Below, one piece after another: positions 7,200-16,830 of a stretch of DNA of 63,192 nucleotides. Source of the stretch: Anaerohalosphaeraceae bacterium (GTDB lineage Bacteria > Planctomycetota > Phycisphaerae > Sedimentisphaerales > Anaerohalosphaeraceae). The position numbers and the translations under genes are program-made. Every line of letters starts with the position of its first letter. Positions within the stretch are counted from its first letter, which is position 1. The notes beneath the pieces are model-generated. The model ran no database searches. It saw nothing but the letters and a program-made list of their open reading frames with translations, and was not told the DNA's origin. The DNA is taken from contig JBBFLK010000018.1 in NCBI GenBank assembly GCA_037479115.1, positions 1 through 63,192 of the forward strand. Direction: 5' to 3'.

Positions 7200-9001
7200 C
7201 CATACAATCTGTAAAGGAACAAGTCAGCCGACGGCTCCTGCCGTTTGTGCGCAAACCCGCCCGCTACATCGGCGGCGAAATCAATCAAATCTGCAAAGAC
7301 CCGGCGGCTGTCGAGGTCCGGGTGGGCCTGTGTTTTCCTGATATTTATGAAATCGCCATGAGCCACACCGGCCTGGCGATTTTGTACGAAGTGGTCAATC
7401 GGCTGCCGTGGGCGCTGGCGGAGCGCATCTTTGCCCCCTGGCTGGATGCCGAGGAGCGGATGCGAAGCGAGCACATCCCGCTGTTTTCTCTCGAATCCCG
7501 CCTGACCGCCGGCAGTTTCGATATAATCGGATTCAGCCTGACCAATGAGCTGTGCTATACCAACCTGCTCAATCTGCTGGATTTGGCGGGTCTGGCGGTT
7601 CGTTCGGAGCACCGGCGCCCCGAAGACCCGCTGGTCATTGCGGGCGGCCAGGCCGCCAACTGCGCCGAGCCCATCGCTCCCTTTGTCGATTTGTTTGTAC
7701 TCGGCCAGGGCGAGGAGGCGGCGGTTCAATTGCTGGAGTTGTATCGGCAAAACAAACAGCAGGGGCTTTCCAAGAGCCAGTTTCTCCTTCAGGCGGCTCG
7801 AACCCTGCCGTTTGTCTATGTTCCTTCTCTGTATGAGTGGGAGTACGTCGGGACGCATCCGGCTGCGCTGCGGGCTGCACATCCGGACATTCCCCTGCGC
7901 ATTCACGATGCCGCCCTCGATGATTTTGAGAATGCTCCGGTACCGGAAGCCCCCATCGTGCCGTTTGTGCAGACCGTCCATGACCGAATTACGCTGGAGA
8001 TTATGCGGGGCTGTCCGGGGCGATGCCGGTTCTGCCAGGCCAGTTTCTGCCGGCGTCCTGTGCGGTATCGTTCGGTCGGGCGGATTGTCGAGCTGGCCCA
8101 AAAGCAGTACTGGAACACCGGTCACGATACCATCAGTCTGCTCAGTTTATCCACCGGCGAATACCCCTGGCTTGAGGAGCTTGTCGAGCGGCTGACGGGG
8201 TTTTTTCGCCCGCTTCACGTGGGCATTTCGATTCCCAGTCTGCGTGTTCAGCAGCAGCTGCGGCTTCTGCCGAAACTGATGACGTCCGTTCGCAAAAGCG
8301 GTTTGACGATTGCCGTCGAGGCCGCCTCCGAGCATCTGCGGCAGGTCATCAACAAGCCCATCTCGGATGCCGACCTTTTTGCCGGTGTGCAGGCCGCTTA
8401 TGAGGCGGGCTTTCAGAGCGTCAAACTTTACTTTATGGTCGGTTTTCCCGGCGAAACCGAGGCCGATATCCTCCAGATTGTGGATTTATGCCATGCCCTT
8501 GCCCAGCTCCGCCGGCAGGTTGCGGGCCGACCCGCTTCTGTAACCGCCTCGGTCAGCTGGCTGGTTCCCAAACCTCACACGCCGTTTCAGTGGCTCGGGC
8601 AAAAGCCCATTGATTATTTTCAGCAGGCCCGCCGGATTCTGCTGGAGCGCAAACAGCAGCTGCGGGCCGGCGCCGTCCAAATCAAGTATCACACCCTCGA
8701 ACGCAGTGTTCTGGAGGCGGCGATGGGACGCGGGGACCGGCGATTGGCCGATGTCATCGAGACCGCCTGGCGGCAGGGGGCTAAATTTGACCTGTGGGAT
8801 GAAACGTTTGATTTCCAGCGATGGCAGAACGCCTTTGCCGCACATGGTCTGGATGTGCATCAGGAGGCCCAGCGGTCTTTCCAGCCCGGGCAGCTCCTGC
8901 CCTGGGCCCATTTGGGCGGCCCAGAAGAATCCTACCTGCTCAAACACTACCGCCGGGCCCTCGGACTGCCTGATTCCGTCGAGAACAAGACAGTTATCTG
9001 A
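7187..9001 (+). CDS. B12-binding-type radical SAM protein (TIGR03960-like)
   Basis: 604 residues. Residues about 1-200 are a B12-binding-like region typical of the family (KPARYIGGEINQI, CFPDIYEIAMSHTGLAILY, GGQAANCAEPIAPFVDLFVLGQGEE). The radical SAM core begins with RGCPGRCRFCQ near residue 275, giving the CxxxCxxC ligands for a 4Fe-4S cluster. Further family marks are HVGISIPSLRV, GLTIAVEAASEHLR and KLYFMVGFPGETEADI. In other bacteria this family often neighbours a DUF2344 protein, which is absent here. The biochemical role is unsettled. ATG 7187 is used because the N-terminal motif follows at the expected distance and the promoter overlaps a GTG at 7169. A weak terminator-like hairpin follows the stop (9001-9020). 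Confidence 0.85.
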   Translation: MIERPIQSVKEQVSRRLLPFVRKPARYIGGEINQICKDPAAVEVRVGLCFPDIYEIAMSHTGLAILYEVVNRLPWALAERIFAPWLDAEERMRSEHIPLFSLESRLTAGSFDIIGFSLTNELCYTNLLNLLDLAGLAVRSEHRRPEDPLVIAGGQAANCAEPIAPFVDLFVLGQGEEAAVQLLELYRQNKQQGLSKSQFLLQAARTLPFVYVPSLYEWEYVGTHPAALRAAHPDIPLRIHDAALDDFENAPVPEAPIVPFVQTVHDRITLEIMRGCPGRCRFCQASFCRRPVRYRSVGRIVELAQKQYWNTGHDTISLLSLSTGEYPWLEELVERLTGFFRPLHVGISIPSLRVQQQLRLLPKLMTSVRKSGLTIAVEAASEHLRQVINKPISDADLFAGVQAAYEAGFQSVKLYFMVGFPGETEADILQIVDLCHALAQLRRQVAGRPASVTASVSWLVPKPHTPFQWLGQKPIDYFQQARRILLERKQQLRAGAVQIKYHTLERSVLEAAMGRGDRRLADVIETAWRQGAKFDLWDETFDFQRWQNAFAAHGLDVHQEAQRSFQPGQLLPWAHLGGPEESYLLKHYRRALGLPDSVENKTVI

Positions 9002-9020
9002 CGGCCCCGACGGCCGTTTT
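9001..9020 (+). terminator. Weak terminator after the radical SAM gene
   Basis: A 6-bp stem ACGGCC/GGCCGT (9001-9006 and 9012-9017) is followed by only four T residues. Confidence 0.35.
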
Positions 9021-9056
9021 GTGCCCCAATGGAGCGGCCGTCATTCCGGCGGAATC

Positions 9057-12000
9057 TTACGGCATCGGCAGCAGATTTTCCCAGCGGACGACCCAGAGGC
9101 CGTTGTTCGGGAATCCCGGCGCATGGCGTTTGGGGCCCTCATCCCAGCCGGCGGCCATCATCGCTGTCGCGGTCAGCAGGCCGCCGTTGCCCGGCAGATA
9201 CAGCGGCAGATTTTCCCGCTGATAATTGTGCCCGTTGGGCCAGTAGAGATTCTTTTTGGATTCGATAAAGAAGGCGTCCACGGCCAGCTCAGGCAGTCCC
9301 ACGCGGGCGGCGGTCATTGCCAGCATCGGATAATCCCAGCCCCATGTATCCGGCCAGTGCCACTCGGCATAGACCCATTGAGCCGTTCGGCGCATGATGT
9401 CTTCCTGAACCAGGGGGGTTTTCGGCAGCACCCCCAGCGCCGCCAGCATCGACGGATGGTCGGTCAGATTTGTATAAGGCTCCGGTTCCACGGCGGTGTA
9501 GATTCCGTCACGGACCGGCAGGGCGGACAAATGGTTCATCACATGGTCCCATTTTTCCTCTCGCGGCAGGCCGAGCCGCTGCCGCCACTGCTGGGCGGTG
9601 TTCAGCCCCCAGTACCAATAGCACAATTCGAAAGTCGGATTCCACGTGTCGGCGTATTTGTAGTTTTCCTGAGCCGGAATAACCGGCGGCCCGAGGACAT
9701 ACCGCTTTTGCTTTTCGTCCCAGTGGGCAAAGTCCGCCATAAAGCGGGCCGTTTCGAAGACAATCTCTTTGAATTGGTTCAGCGTGTCCGCATTCGGCTT
9801 CTGACGGTACACCAATTCCGCATAATAAATCGGGTGCGGCTGCTGCCAAATCAGAAGCGGCCCGATGCCGGATGGGGAATCCTGCCCGTCGGGGCTGGTC
9901 ATCTTGGGCCAGCGCACCCCTTCATAGCCCTGTCGGCGGGCGATGGCCCGGGCGGCGGGAAGTATCTCCCGATACCAATCCAGGGCGGACTCGAGCATCG
10001 GCAGGCGATTCCACAGGGCAAAATGCACGCTGTGCCACCAGTGCATCTCCAGATGAAACTTGCCGAACCAGCTGCTGCAGGTCAGCCCCGTTTCCTGCGG
10101 CGGATATTTCTGAACGGACTGAATGGCTGTCAGGTATTGGGAAAGAACAATCCGCCGCTCCAGTTCCTTCCAGCGCGGGTCTTTGCTCAAAGACAAGTCG
10201 ATGGCGCCGCCGGTTTCCCAAAAAGATTTCCAATGACGTCCGGCAGCGGCCCGCACCGTGTCAAAATCCGTCGCGCGAAGGGGGCTGTCCTGCTCCTGAA
10301 ACAGCACGAGGCCCTCGATGGTGCCGCCCGAATGCTTCGGCTGCCAGAGAAAATGATGTTCGGCGGTCTTTTGCCAATCCCCTCCGCCGGACAAAAGCGT
10401 TGTGCAGACATACCGCTTGGAATCCATCACCCGTTCAAAGCGGAATTGCCTGTCGTTTTCCTTTTTCAGAATGGTTGTGTGTTTATCAGGGCTGTTCCAG
10501 TCCGCCGGGTCGGGGCCCCAGGTGCCTGCGGCGTAGGGGAACCGGATTTGAATGCGGAGCCTTCCGCTTTCGATGAGGGGCGAATCGATTCGGAAAGCAA
10601 GGATATCCTGTTCGGGGTGAACACAGGTTTGGACGTGAACCGGCAGCCCTTCGATTGTAAAGGTACTGTCGAGGAGACCTTCCCAGAGATTGAGGGTTTG
10701 TTCGATGTTTTGAATCTCTTCCAGGGAAACCGGTGAGCCGTCGGCTTTTTGCAGCACCAGTCCAATCAGCCCGAGGGTGATTTGGTGCGGATTGGCCCGC
10801 AGGTAGTCCGCGGCCGGCCCTCTCTGGTTGCTGTTGTAGGGCACCAGCCGGCCGTAAGTGTCAATCTGGACAAAGGTATCCTCCAGTTTGTGGCCCGCGG
10901 TGTTGGGGAACGAGTGCCAGCCCCATTCGGCCATCGTCGTCAAGGGGATGCCTTTGGCATAGGCCTGCGGAAAGGTCTGCAGACCGGTGATGTCGGCGGT
11001 AAAAGCGAACTGTCCGTTCCCGACGGACAAGGGCGAAAACTCATGGAAGCGGTCCATTCGGACATTGTGTCGGTTCACGAGGGCCTGCCGGTCAATTTTG
11101 CCGAACGGGTCGCCGCCGCGGGCCAGATATTCGAGATACTCTTCGAGGCAGGTAAAGCCGTCGTCGTCGGGATCCGCATTAGAGTCAGAAAAATCGCCGG
11201 CCGGAGAATGGGGGTTGAGGTGATGAATGACTTCCCACCAGTCCGGCAGGCCGTCTCCGTCAGAATCGGGGGCGGCCGGACCGCCTTTTAGGGTCGGATA
11301 GCCGCCGACGTCGTCCTGTGAATCAATGATGCCGGGCAGTCCGTCTTTGCTGCCGCGATAGGTAAAGGAACGCTGACGCACCTCCCGGACAATCCGTTCG
11401 TCGATGGCATCGCGTTTGGGCCGAACGGCCCCGACATCGTCGAGCACCTTTTCGAGCAGCTCATCGGCAGAGTAGGTCGTCACATAAGATGGGAAAAACG
11501 GCTCATTGCTGCGAATGTCTGCTTCCTGAGCATAGTTCGGGGAAACCCCTTTCCAGTTGTCCGCATCGTATTGGGGGTATCCTTCCATTTTATTGCCGGC
11601 AATGTAAAACTTTTGCGGATTGCCGGTCTTCATTTGGTCCCCATCGGGACGCATCAGAAGGAAATGTTTGGTTGCCGGGCCGGGCAGGTAGAGATTGTTG
11701 ACAAAGTTGCAGCGATAGACGCCGCCGTCCGTTGTTCGATGGAGCCAGTTATAGACAATATTGTTCCGAATATCACAGAACCCTTCGTATTGACCGTCCT
11801 GCCCGAGTCCTCCTGCCAGTGACCAGTTCCTTCCGGCACAATGGGCCAGCAGATTGTGATGAAAACTGCCGATGTTTCCGCTGATGGAGCCCGCAAAAGA
11901 ATGCTTGCCGTAATGGTAGGAGTTGTGCAGGGCCTCTGAGATGATATTGCGGGAGAAGGTGATGTTTTTGGCGCCGCGGGTGCTGACTCCCTCATCCAGA

Positions 12001-13418
12001 CTCCAGCTGATGGAACAATGGTCGATGATGCAGTGGTCGCAGCCGGCCATTCCCATCCCGTCCAGCGGTTTTTTGGCGGAATCACCGACGCGGGTCCGGA
12101 TGAATCGGATAACGGCATCCGTCGTGTTGTTCATTCCGAAGGAGTATCGGGCCAGACAAATGCCGTCGCCGGGGGCGGTCTGGCCCGCCACATACACATC
12201 GCCTCCGTCCGGAGGGATGGTCAGGGTATTCTTGAGGAAGATGGTGCCGCCAACCCGGAAGATGACCACACGCGGCCCTTTTTCGACTTCAAGGGCCTTG
12301 CGGAGCGAGCCGTCAATAACCGGCTCGCCGGCCTGCGGGTCGTAGTCATCCAGTGTGGTGACGGCGATGACGCGTCCGCCCCGTCCGGCGCGGGCGAAGC
12401 GTCCGTATCCTTCCGCTGAGGGAAAGGCGAGCCGGCGAACCCGGAAACTCCAGACGGTGCCCTTTCGAATCGTGCCGTCCTCGGAAACGGCATCCACCCG
12501 CCAGAAATAGGTATGTTTGCTGTGGAGATTCTCGGCGGGAAACGCGGTTTGTCCGGCGGGCAGGCGCCCTTTGTAAATTGCTGAATCGGACAAAGACGCC
12601 TTTTCAACGGATAAGCGGTCTGTGCCGAGGTACACATCATAGAAAGCGGCCCCCGGAACGGCGGACCATTTTAGTTCCGTACGGCCTTTGCCGGCCGAAC
12701 CGGGGCCGGGATGGTCATTGTGTGCAAAGACGTGGAAATCTCCGTCTGCCGGCGTCGGATTGTCCGGGGTGCTGCCGGGGGCATACGGGCGGTCGATTTC
12801 AAAGCCGTTTAAGACCGCCGAGCAAATCTGTTCATTCAGTTTTCCGGTCGGTTCAAAATCGATAATCACCGGTTTGCCGTCTTCGGCGGTGATTTCGAAA
12901 AATGCCGTTGTGATGAGCCGGTCATCCGTTGCGGCCTGGCTGGGCTGGATGGTCCGGACGGTCTGTCCATTGAAGCGGATTCGGCAGGGGCTGATGGTCT
13001 TTCCAAACCGCTCCGCGGGCCAGGGGGCGTTGTGATAGGTCGTCAGGGTATGCCGCCCGGAGGAAAGCCCCTCGAGCGTCATCCGGATGGTTCCGCCGGC
13101 AAAACTCGGGTGCGTATTTTTCCCGTCCTCTTTCTGCGCATACAGGCAGTCCATCGCCAGTTTGTAGCCCTTCAGACCGTCTTTGTTGTGCCAGCCGATG
13201 GTCAGCTTCGTGTCCGCAGGCGGCTCGAGCAGCTCAAAGGAGATTTTGACAGGGCCGAAAGACCGTTGGAACCCTTCTTCAGGCCGCCAGGACTCAAATC
13301 CGGCAGCGGTTGAATCCCGCCTCACGTCCAGGTCAATCCGAAGCGGCTGAGCGGATGAATGAGCGGGAAACACAAACAGGCATACCAGCCAAATCCAACC
13401 TTGCTTTCTTTTGTTCAT
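9057..13418 (-). CDS. Giant secreted pectate lyase / six-hairpin hydrolase chimera
   Basis: About 1453 residues. Domain order: signal peptide (NKRKQGWIWLVCLFVFPAHSSAQ); beta-sandwich carbohydrate-binding-like region (about 30-240); fibronectin-III-like region (about 255-325, ending TYFWRVDAVS..GTVWSF); pectate lyase beta-helix (about 330-710) with AFPSAEGYGRFARAGRGG, DHCIIDHCSISWSLDEG and HHNLLAHCAGRNW; a calcium-binding stretch (PDSDGDGLPDWWE, about 716-765); and a 670-residue C-terminal domain starting FSPLSVGNGQFAFTADITG that looks like an (alpha/alpha)6 glycosidase. Start 13418 fits the signal peptide; GGTG precedes it. It lies 49 bases after the second lyase gene, in an operon with it. 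The linkage of lyase and hydrolase in one chain is unusual; substrate of the C-terminal domain is unknown. Confidence 0.85.
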   Translation of the reverse strand: MNKRKQGWIWLVCLFVFPAHSSAQPLRIDLDVRRDSTAAGFESWRPEEGFQRSFGPVKISFELLEPPADTKLTIGWHNKDGLKGYKLAMDCLYAQKEDGKNTHPSFAGGTIRMTLEGLSSGRHTLTTYHNAPWPAERFGKTISPCRIRFNGQTVRTIQPSQAATDDRLITTAFFEITAEDGKPVIIDFEPTGKLNEQICSAVLNGFEIDRPYAPGSTPDNPTPADGDFHVFAHNDHPGPGSAGKGRTELKWSAVPGAAFYDVYLGTDRLSVEKASLSDSAIYKGRLPAGQTAFPAENLHSKHTYFWRVDAVSEDGTIRKGTVWSFRVRRLAFPSAEGYGRFARAGRGGRVIAVTTLDDYDPQAGEPVIDGSLRKALEVEKGPRVVIFRVGGTIFLKNTLTIPPDGGDVYVAGQTAPGDGICLARYSFGMNNTTDAVIRFIRTRVGDSAKKPLDGMGMAGCDHCIIDHCSISWSLDEGVSTRGAKNITFSRNIISEALHNSYHYGKHSFAGSISGNIGSFHHNLLAHCAGRNWSLAGGLGQDGQYEGFCDIRNNIVYNWLHRTTDGGVYRCNFVNNLYLPGPATKHFLLMRPDGDQMKTGNPQKFYIAGNKMEGYPQYDADNWKGVSPNYAQEADIRSNEPFFPSYVTTYSADELLEKVLDDVGAVRPKRDAIDERIVREVRQRSFTYRGSKDGLPGIIDSQDDVGGYPTLKGGPAAPDSDGDGLPDWWEVIHHLNPHSPAGDFSDSNADPDDDGFTCLEEYLEYLARGGDPFGKIDRQALVNRHNVRMDRFHEFSPLSVGNGQFAFTADITGLQTFPQAYAKGIPLTTMAEWGWHSFPNTAGHKLEDTFVQIDTYGRLVPYNSNQRGPAADYLRANPHQITLGLIGLVLQKADGSPVSLEEIQNIEQTLNLWEGLLDSTFTIEGLPVHVQTCVHPEQDILAFRIDSPLIESGRLRIQIRFPYAAGTWGPDPADWNSPDKHTTILKKENDRQFRFERVMDSKRYVCTTLLSGGGDWQKTAEHHFLWQPKHSGGTIEGLVLFQEQDSPLRATDFDTVRAAAGRHWKSFWETGGAIDLSLSKDPRWKELERRIVLSQYLTAIQSVQKYPPQETGLTCSSWFGKFHLEMHWWHSVHFALWNRLPMLESALDWYREILPAARAIARRQGYEGVRWPKMTSPDGQDSPSGIGPLLIWQQPHPIYYAELVYRQKPNADTLNQFKEIVFETARFMADFAHWDEKQKRYVLGPPVIPAQENYKYADTWNPTFELCYWYWGLNTAQQWRQRLGLPREEKWDHVMNHLSALPVRDGIYTAVEPEPYTNLTDHPSMLAALGVLPKTPLVQEDIMRRTAQWVYAEWHWPDTWGWDYPMLAMTAARVGLPELAVDAFFIESKKNLYWPNGHNYQRENLPLYLPGNGGLLTATAMMAAGWDEGPKRHAPGFPNNGLWVVRWENLLPMP

Positions 13419-13467
13419 AGGCACCTTTTTTCTATCAGGGGATTCGTCGATGGATACAAATCGGTTT

Positions 13468-15567
13468 TCAGGGGGTTTCCGCCAGCCAGTTTTGGGCCAT
13501 GCGGGCAAAGACGGTCAGGTCGATGCGGCCGCCGTCCGTTTCCCAGCCGGCTTCGTATAGCCACTGTTCAGCCAGGCAGGACAGGTCTTCTATATCCACC
13601 CGTCCGCTGCCGGTAAAATCGCCGTACAGCCAGTCCCGCGTCAGGCGGTCGGCTTCAAGCGGACGCTTGGTGAATGAAGGGCCGGACCAGAAGACGGTCA
13701 GGTTCGGACTGCTGCGACAGAAATATTCAGCCCGAATCGGATGCAGACCGGCCTGGAGCAGAATAGAGCCGGCGGCCTCCTGCGGGCCGTGGACTCCGTC
13801 ATTATCGACGACTTCGATGGAATGGACAAAGAGACGGCTTCCGTCGGTGCTGCTGACGGAAAAGGTGTACCAGCCGTCTTCGGGAACGTTCAGGTATCCT
13901 TCCAGCACCGCCCCAAAGGGAGGCGGGACCGACAGGGAGCTGAGATTGAAATCGCGGACGGCTCCTTTGGCCGCAGGGGACAGGGCGTCAAAGTCCGGCA
14001 GGAATGACCATGTGCCCGGATAGATTCGACAGGCCAGTCCCGGCCCGCGGGCGGCCGGCAAAACCGGCGTCATCGCCGGACGGATTTCGACAAACCCCAG
14101 TGCGGCGGACGCGGAGCTGCCCGGGGCCTGAGCAATCGTCAATCGGCCGTCTGAAACCCGCACCACCGCCTGATATTCGTCATAATCCCACAGGACGGCC
14201 CCATCCGGGTCTTCGAACAGGATTCCTTCGAGCAGGACGCTGTTGAGCCGCGGAATGTTGTTTTCAGGGAAGAGGTTTCTCGGGTCGCCCGGGTCGCCGC
14301 ACATCAGGGTCACGTGATACCAGCCGTTCGGGAGGGCGATTTCCCAGAAACGACTTTCGGCGGCGGTTGTGAGGAAGGCATTGCGGCGAAAATCGGCATC
14401 GACCGGCACCAGGTAGGTTTCGCCTTCTTTGGTGGTGCGTGTCTGTCGCCAGAAGGCGTTGGCGGTGTTGTCGGCGTTCCATCCGTAGGTATATCCGTTT
14501 CCGCGGCTGGCGAATGCGGCACCGGTATCGGAGAGCATGCCTTTGACGTCCGGGGCGGACGCGGGCCGGAAGTTGATGCGAATGACCGGCGGTCCCATCC
14601 ATTTTTCAAACCCGCCCGGGCCGGCTTTGGCCTTGACCATGGCCGGCACCTCGGCCGCAGGGTTCAGGACGTACGGGTACGGCGGGACAAAATCGTTTCC
14701 GCTGGCGACGGCCAGTCCCGTCATCGAATCGAGGATGCATCCGACGGCTTCAACCAGTCCGCCGGAGGTTTCGCAGTAGGCGTCTTTGCCCTGCTGAAAG
14801 TACAGGTTTTCCAGCCGCATTCGGGTCAGAGAGCGCGGCAGCATTCCGTAGCTGCGCAGGCCCAGCAGCCAGCAGTTAAAGACGTGCACATCCGCCCACT
14901 CGCCGGTTACATTCCGCTGGGTGGTGTTGTCAAACCAGCAGTGGTGGAAGGTGTAAGTGCCTATCGGACTTCCGCTGCTGGGGCCGTTGGCGATGGCGGT
15001 TTTGTTGTGATGACTGAAAATCGTCCAGGAAACCGTTACGTATCCGGAGGCATAGGTCATATCCAGCAGTCCGTCTCCGGCGCGGCTCAGATGACAATGG
15101 TCAATCCAGACGTGATGCGCATTCCGCAGGGCAATCGCGTCATAATCATTCAGCTTTCCGTCATAATCGCCCATCATATAAGAATCGCGGATTGTCAGGT
15201 TTTTGATGATGATGTTGCTGACGCCGTTGAGATTCAGTCCGTGGTTGATGAGGGCGGCGTCATTGCCGAGGCCGATGAGGGTTTTGCTGCTTTTGACGGT
15301 GACGGTTCCCGGCGTCGGGGAGACAATCGGCCCGGCAATCTGGATGATGTATTTGGCGGTTTGTCCGGCGTAATATTTCAGGTCGGCCAGCGTTGTAACG
15401 GTTACGACCGTGCCGCCTGCTCCGCCTGTGGTTCCGCCGGCCAGATATTGACTGCCCTGACCATCAAGGGCGGCAAAGCCGATGGGCCGGTCTGAAGCGA
15501 AGGCCGCGGCTGAAGCAGTCAGAAAAAGAAGGGTGAAAAAAAACCGCCGATTTTTTTGCTCTGTCAT
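13468..15567 (-). CDS. Secreted PL1-type pectate lyase with PA14-like and dockerin-like modules
   Basis: 699 residues. A signal peptide (FFFTLLFLTASAAAFAS) precedes a pectate lyase family 1 beta-helix, residues about 25-300, with the characteristic NDYDAIALRNAHHVWIDHCH, YVTVSWTIFSHHNKTA and TYTFHHCWFDNTTQRNV segments. A malectin/CBM-like part follows (about 325-480), then a PA14-like module (about 500-640: GYLNVPEDGWYTFSVSSTDGSRLFV). The C-terminus is two dockerin-like half repeats (GDFTGSGRVDIEDLSCLAEQWL and RIDLTVFARMAQNWLAE). It would cleave polygalacturonate by beta-elimination outside the cytoplasmic membrane. It is the first gene of an operon with the giant chimera and is divergent from the uronate catabolic operon. 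The ribosome site is weak. Confidence 0.9.
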   Translation of the reverse strand: MTEQKNRRFFFTLLFLTASAAAFASDRPIGFAALDGQGSQYLAGGTTGGAGGTVVTVTTLADLKYYAGQTAKYIIQIAGPIVSPTPGTVTVKSSKTLIGLGNDAALINHGLNLNGVSNIIIKNLTIRDSYMMGDYDGKLNDYDAIALRNAHHVWIDHCHLSRAGDGLLDMTYASGYVTVSWTIFSHHNKTAIANGPSSGSPIGTYTFHHCWFDNTTQRNVTGEWADVHVFNCWLLGLRSYGMLPRSLTRMRLENLYFQQGKDAYCETSGGLVEAVGCILDSMTGLAVASGNDFVPPYPYVLNPAAEVPAMVKAKAGPGGFEKWMGPPVIRINFRPASAPDVKGMLSDTGAAFASRGNGYTYGWNADNTANAFWRQTRTTKEGETYLVPVDADFRRNAFLTTAAESRFWEIALPNGWYHVTLMCGDPGDPRNLFPENNIPRLNSVLLEGILFEDPDGAVLWDYDEYQAVVRVSDGRLTIAQAPGSSASAALGFVEIRPAMTPVLPAARGPGLACRIYPGTWSFLPDFDALSPAAKGAVRDFNLSSLSVPPPFGAVLEGYLNVPEDGWYTFSVSSTDGSRLFVHSIEVVDNDGVHGPQEAAGSILLQAGLHPIRAEYFCRSSPNLTVFWSGPSFTKRPLEADRLTRDWLYGDFTGSGRVDIEDLSCLAEQWLYEAGWETDGGRIDLTVFARMAQNWLAETP

Positions 15568-15762
15568 ACCCGTTGTCCCAAAGAATCGTCCGTCACTTAT
15601 AAGGGTTCAGAATACGGCCCCTTGCGGCATTATAATGATTCGGAAAATGGCGGGGAAGTCGGGCAGAGGTCTTTTGCTGATTTTTGCGCAATTTGTCTTT
15701 TTTTGATGCACAAAATAGTTGTCGGCGGGGACAGAGTGCCTTGATTTTTCCGGTTCTGAACG

Positions 15763-15791
15763 TTGTTGAAGGGCGAAGTTTGTGGTAGGAT
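15763..15791 (+). promoter_or_regulatory. Candidate promoter of the uronate catabolic operon
   Basis: TTGTTG (15763-15768), 17-bp spacer, TAGGAT (15786-15791), about 40 bases before the esterase start. The 262-bp divergent gap contains no clear symmetric operator. Confidence 0.4.
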
Positions 15792-15829
15792 AAGCGGCCG
15801 ATGTTCGAGTTGTTTTTGGAGAAGTAAAG

Positions 15830-16801
15830 ATGCGGTATTGGCTGGGAATCTGGATGGCGTGCAGCGCAGCAGCTCTTTGGGCGGCGGAAAGTCCGCAGGC
15901 AAATTGTCTGGTTCTTCCGCTCTGGCAGGAAACCATCCCCGGGGCTCTGGGGTCGCAGGACAAGGACAAACCGATGCTGTATGTGTATCTGCCCAGCGAG
16001 GCATCCGCCCCGACGCCGGCTGTGGTGATTTGCCCGGGCGGCGGATACGTCCGACACGCCATGGACCACGAAGGCAGGGAAATCGCCGAACGGCTGCGGA
16101 AGGAAAACATCGCAGGAATTGTTCTGAAATACCGTCTGCCGGGCGACGGCTATCGGCATCCGATTCCGATTCTGGATGCGCGGCGGGCGATTCAGACGGT
16201 GCGGTTTCACGCCCGCGACTGGAATATCGATCCGGACCGAATCGGAATCCTGGGCTTTTCGGCGGGCGGTCATCTGGCCTCGACGGCTGGAACGTTTTTT
16301 GAAGACATTCCTCTGTCGTCCGCCGTCAAAGATGCCGTCGGCTCCGTATCCTATCGGCCGAATTTTCTGGTGCTGGTGTATCCGGTGATTTCGATGCAGG
16401 ACGAATGGACGCATCAGGGCTCCCGGACCAATCTTCTCGGTCCTCAGCCGCCGAAGGAACTGGTTGAGCGGCTGTCCAACGAGCGGCAGATTACCAGGGA
16501 TACGCCGCCGACCTTTTTAATCCATGCCGATGATGACAAAACGGTTCTGCCGGAAAACAGCATCCTGTTTTATCAGGGTCTGCGGAAAGCGGGTATTCCG
16601 GCGGAGCTGCATATTTACCGCAAAGGCGGGCACGGATTCGGGACGCGTCCGACGGCCGGTCCCGCGGCCGGCTGGCTGGAGGACTGTCTGAAGTGGATGA
16701 AGCAGATGGGATTTCTCCAGCCGGAACAGCCGGAATCGACGGCGGATAAGCCCGTTTCGTTTTTGATGCAGCAGACCAACGAATCGAGTATAGAATCCTG
16801 A
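15830..16801 (+). CDS. Secreted alpha/beta-hydrolase, acetyl-esterase type
   Basis: 323 residues with a signal peptide (YWLGIWMACSAAALWA). The alpha/beta-hydrolase marks are clear: oxyanion region CPGGGYVRHAMDHEG, nucleophile GFSAGGHLAS near residue 145, acid HADDDKTV and histidine GGHGFGTRP. It resembles BD-FAE/acetyl-xylan esterase-like enzymes that in planctomycetes and Bacteroidetes accompany pectin or xylan lyases. Given its position at the head of the KduI-KduD-kinase operon, removal of acetyl groups from pectin so lyases can act is the likely role; this is inference from context. GGAG lies about ten bases upstream of the ATG. Confidence 0.8.
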   Translation: MRYWLGIWMACSAAALWAAESPQANCLVLPLWQETIPGALGSQDKDKPMLYVYLPSEASAPTPAVVICPGGGYVRHAMDHEGREIAERLRKENIAGIVLKYRLPGDGYRHPIPILDARRAIQTVRFHARDWNIDPDRIGILGFSAGGHLASTAGTFFEDIPLSSAVKDAVGSVSYRPNFLVLVYPVISMQDEWTHQGSRTNLLGPQPPKELVERLSNERQITRDTPPTFLIHADDDKTVLPENSILFYQGLRKAGIPAELHIYRKGGHGFGTRPTAGPAAGWLEDCLKWMKQMGFLQPEQPESTADKPVSFLMQQTNESSIES

Positions 16802-16830
16802 ACAGCCGGAATCGAGAAGAGAGGTGAATC

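Noticed and set aside
8610-10736. 708-codon frame antisense to the lyase/hydrolase chimera
   Set aside because: Same shadow effect; it also runs over the end of the radical SAM gene and has low-complexity Arg/Pro/Gly composition.
13468-13640. True cellulosome dockerin on the pectate lyase
   Set aside because: The repeats are short, with incomplete calcium loops, and no cohesin or scaffoldin is in the window. Called dockerin-like only.
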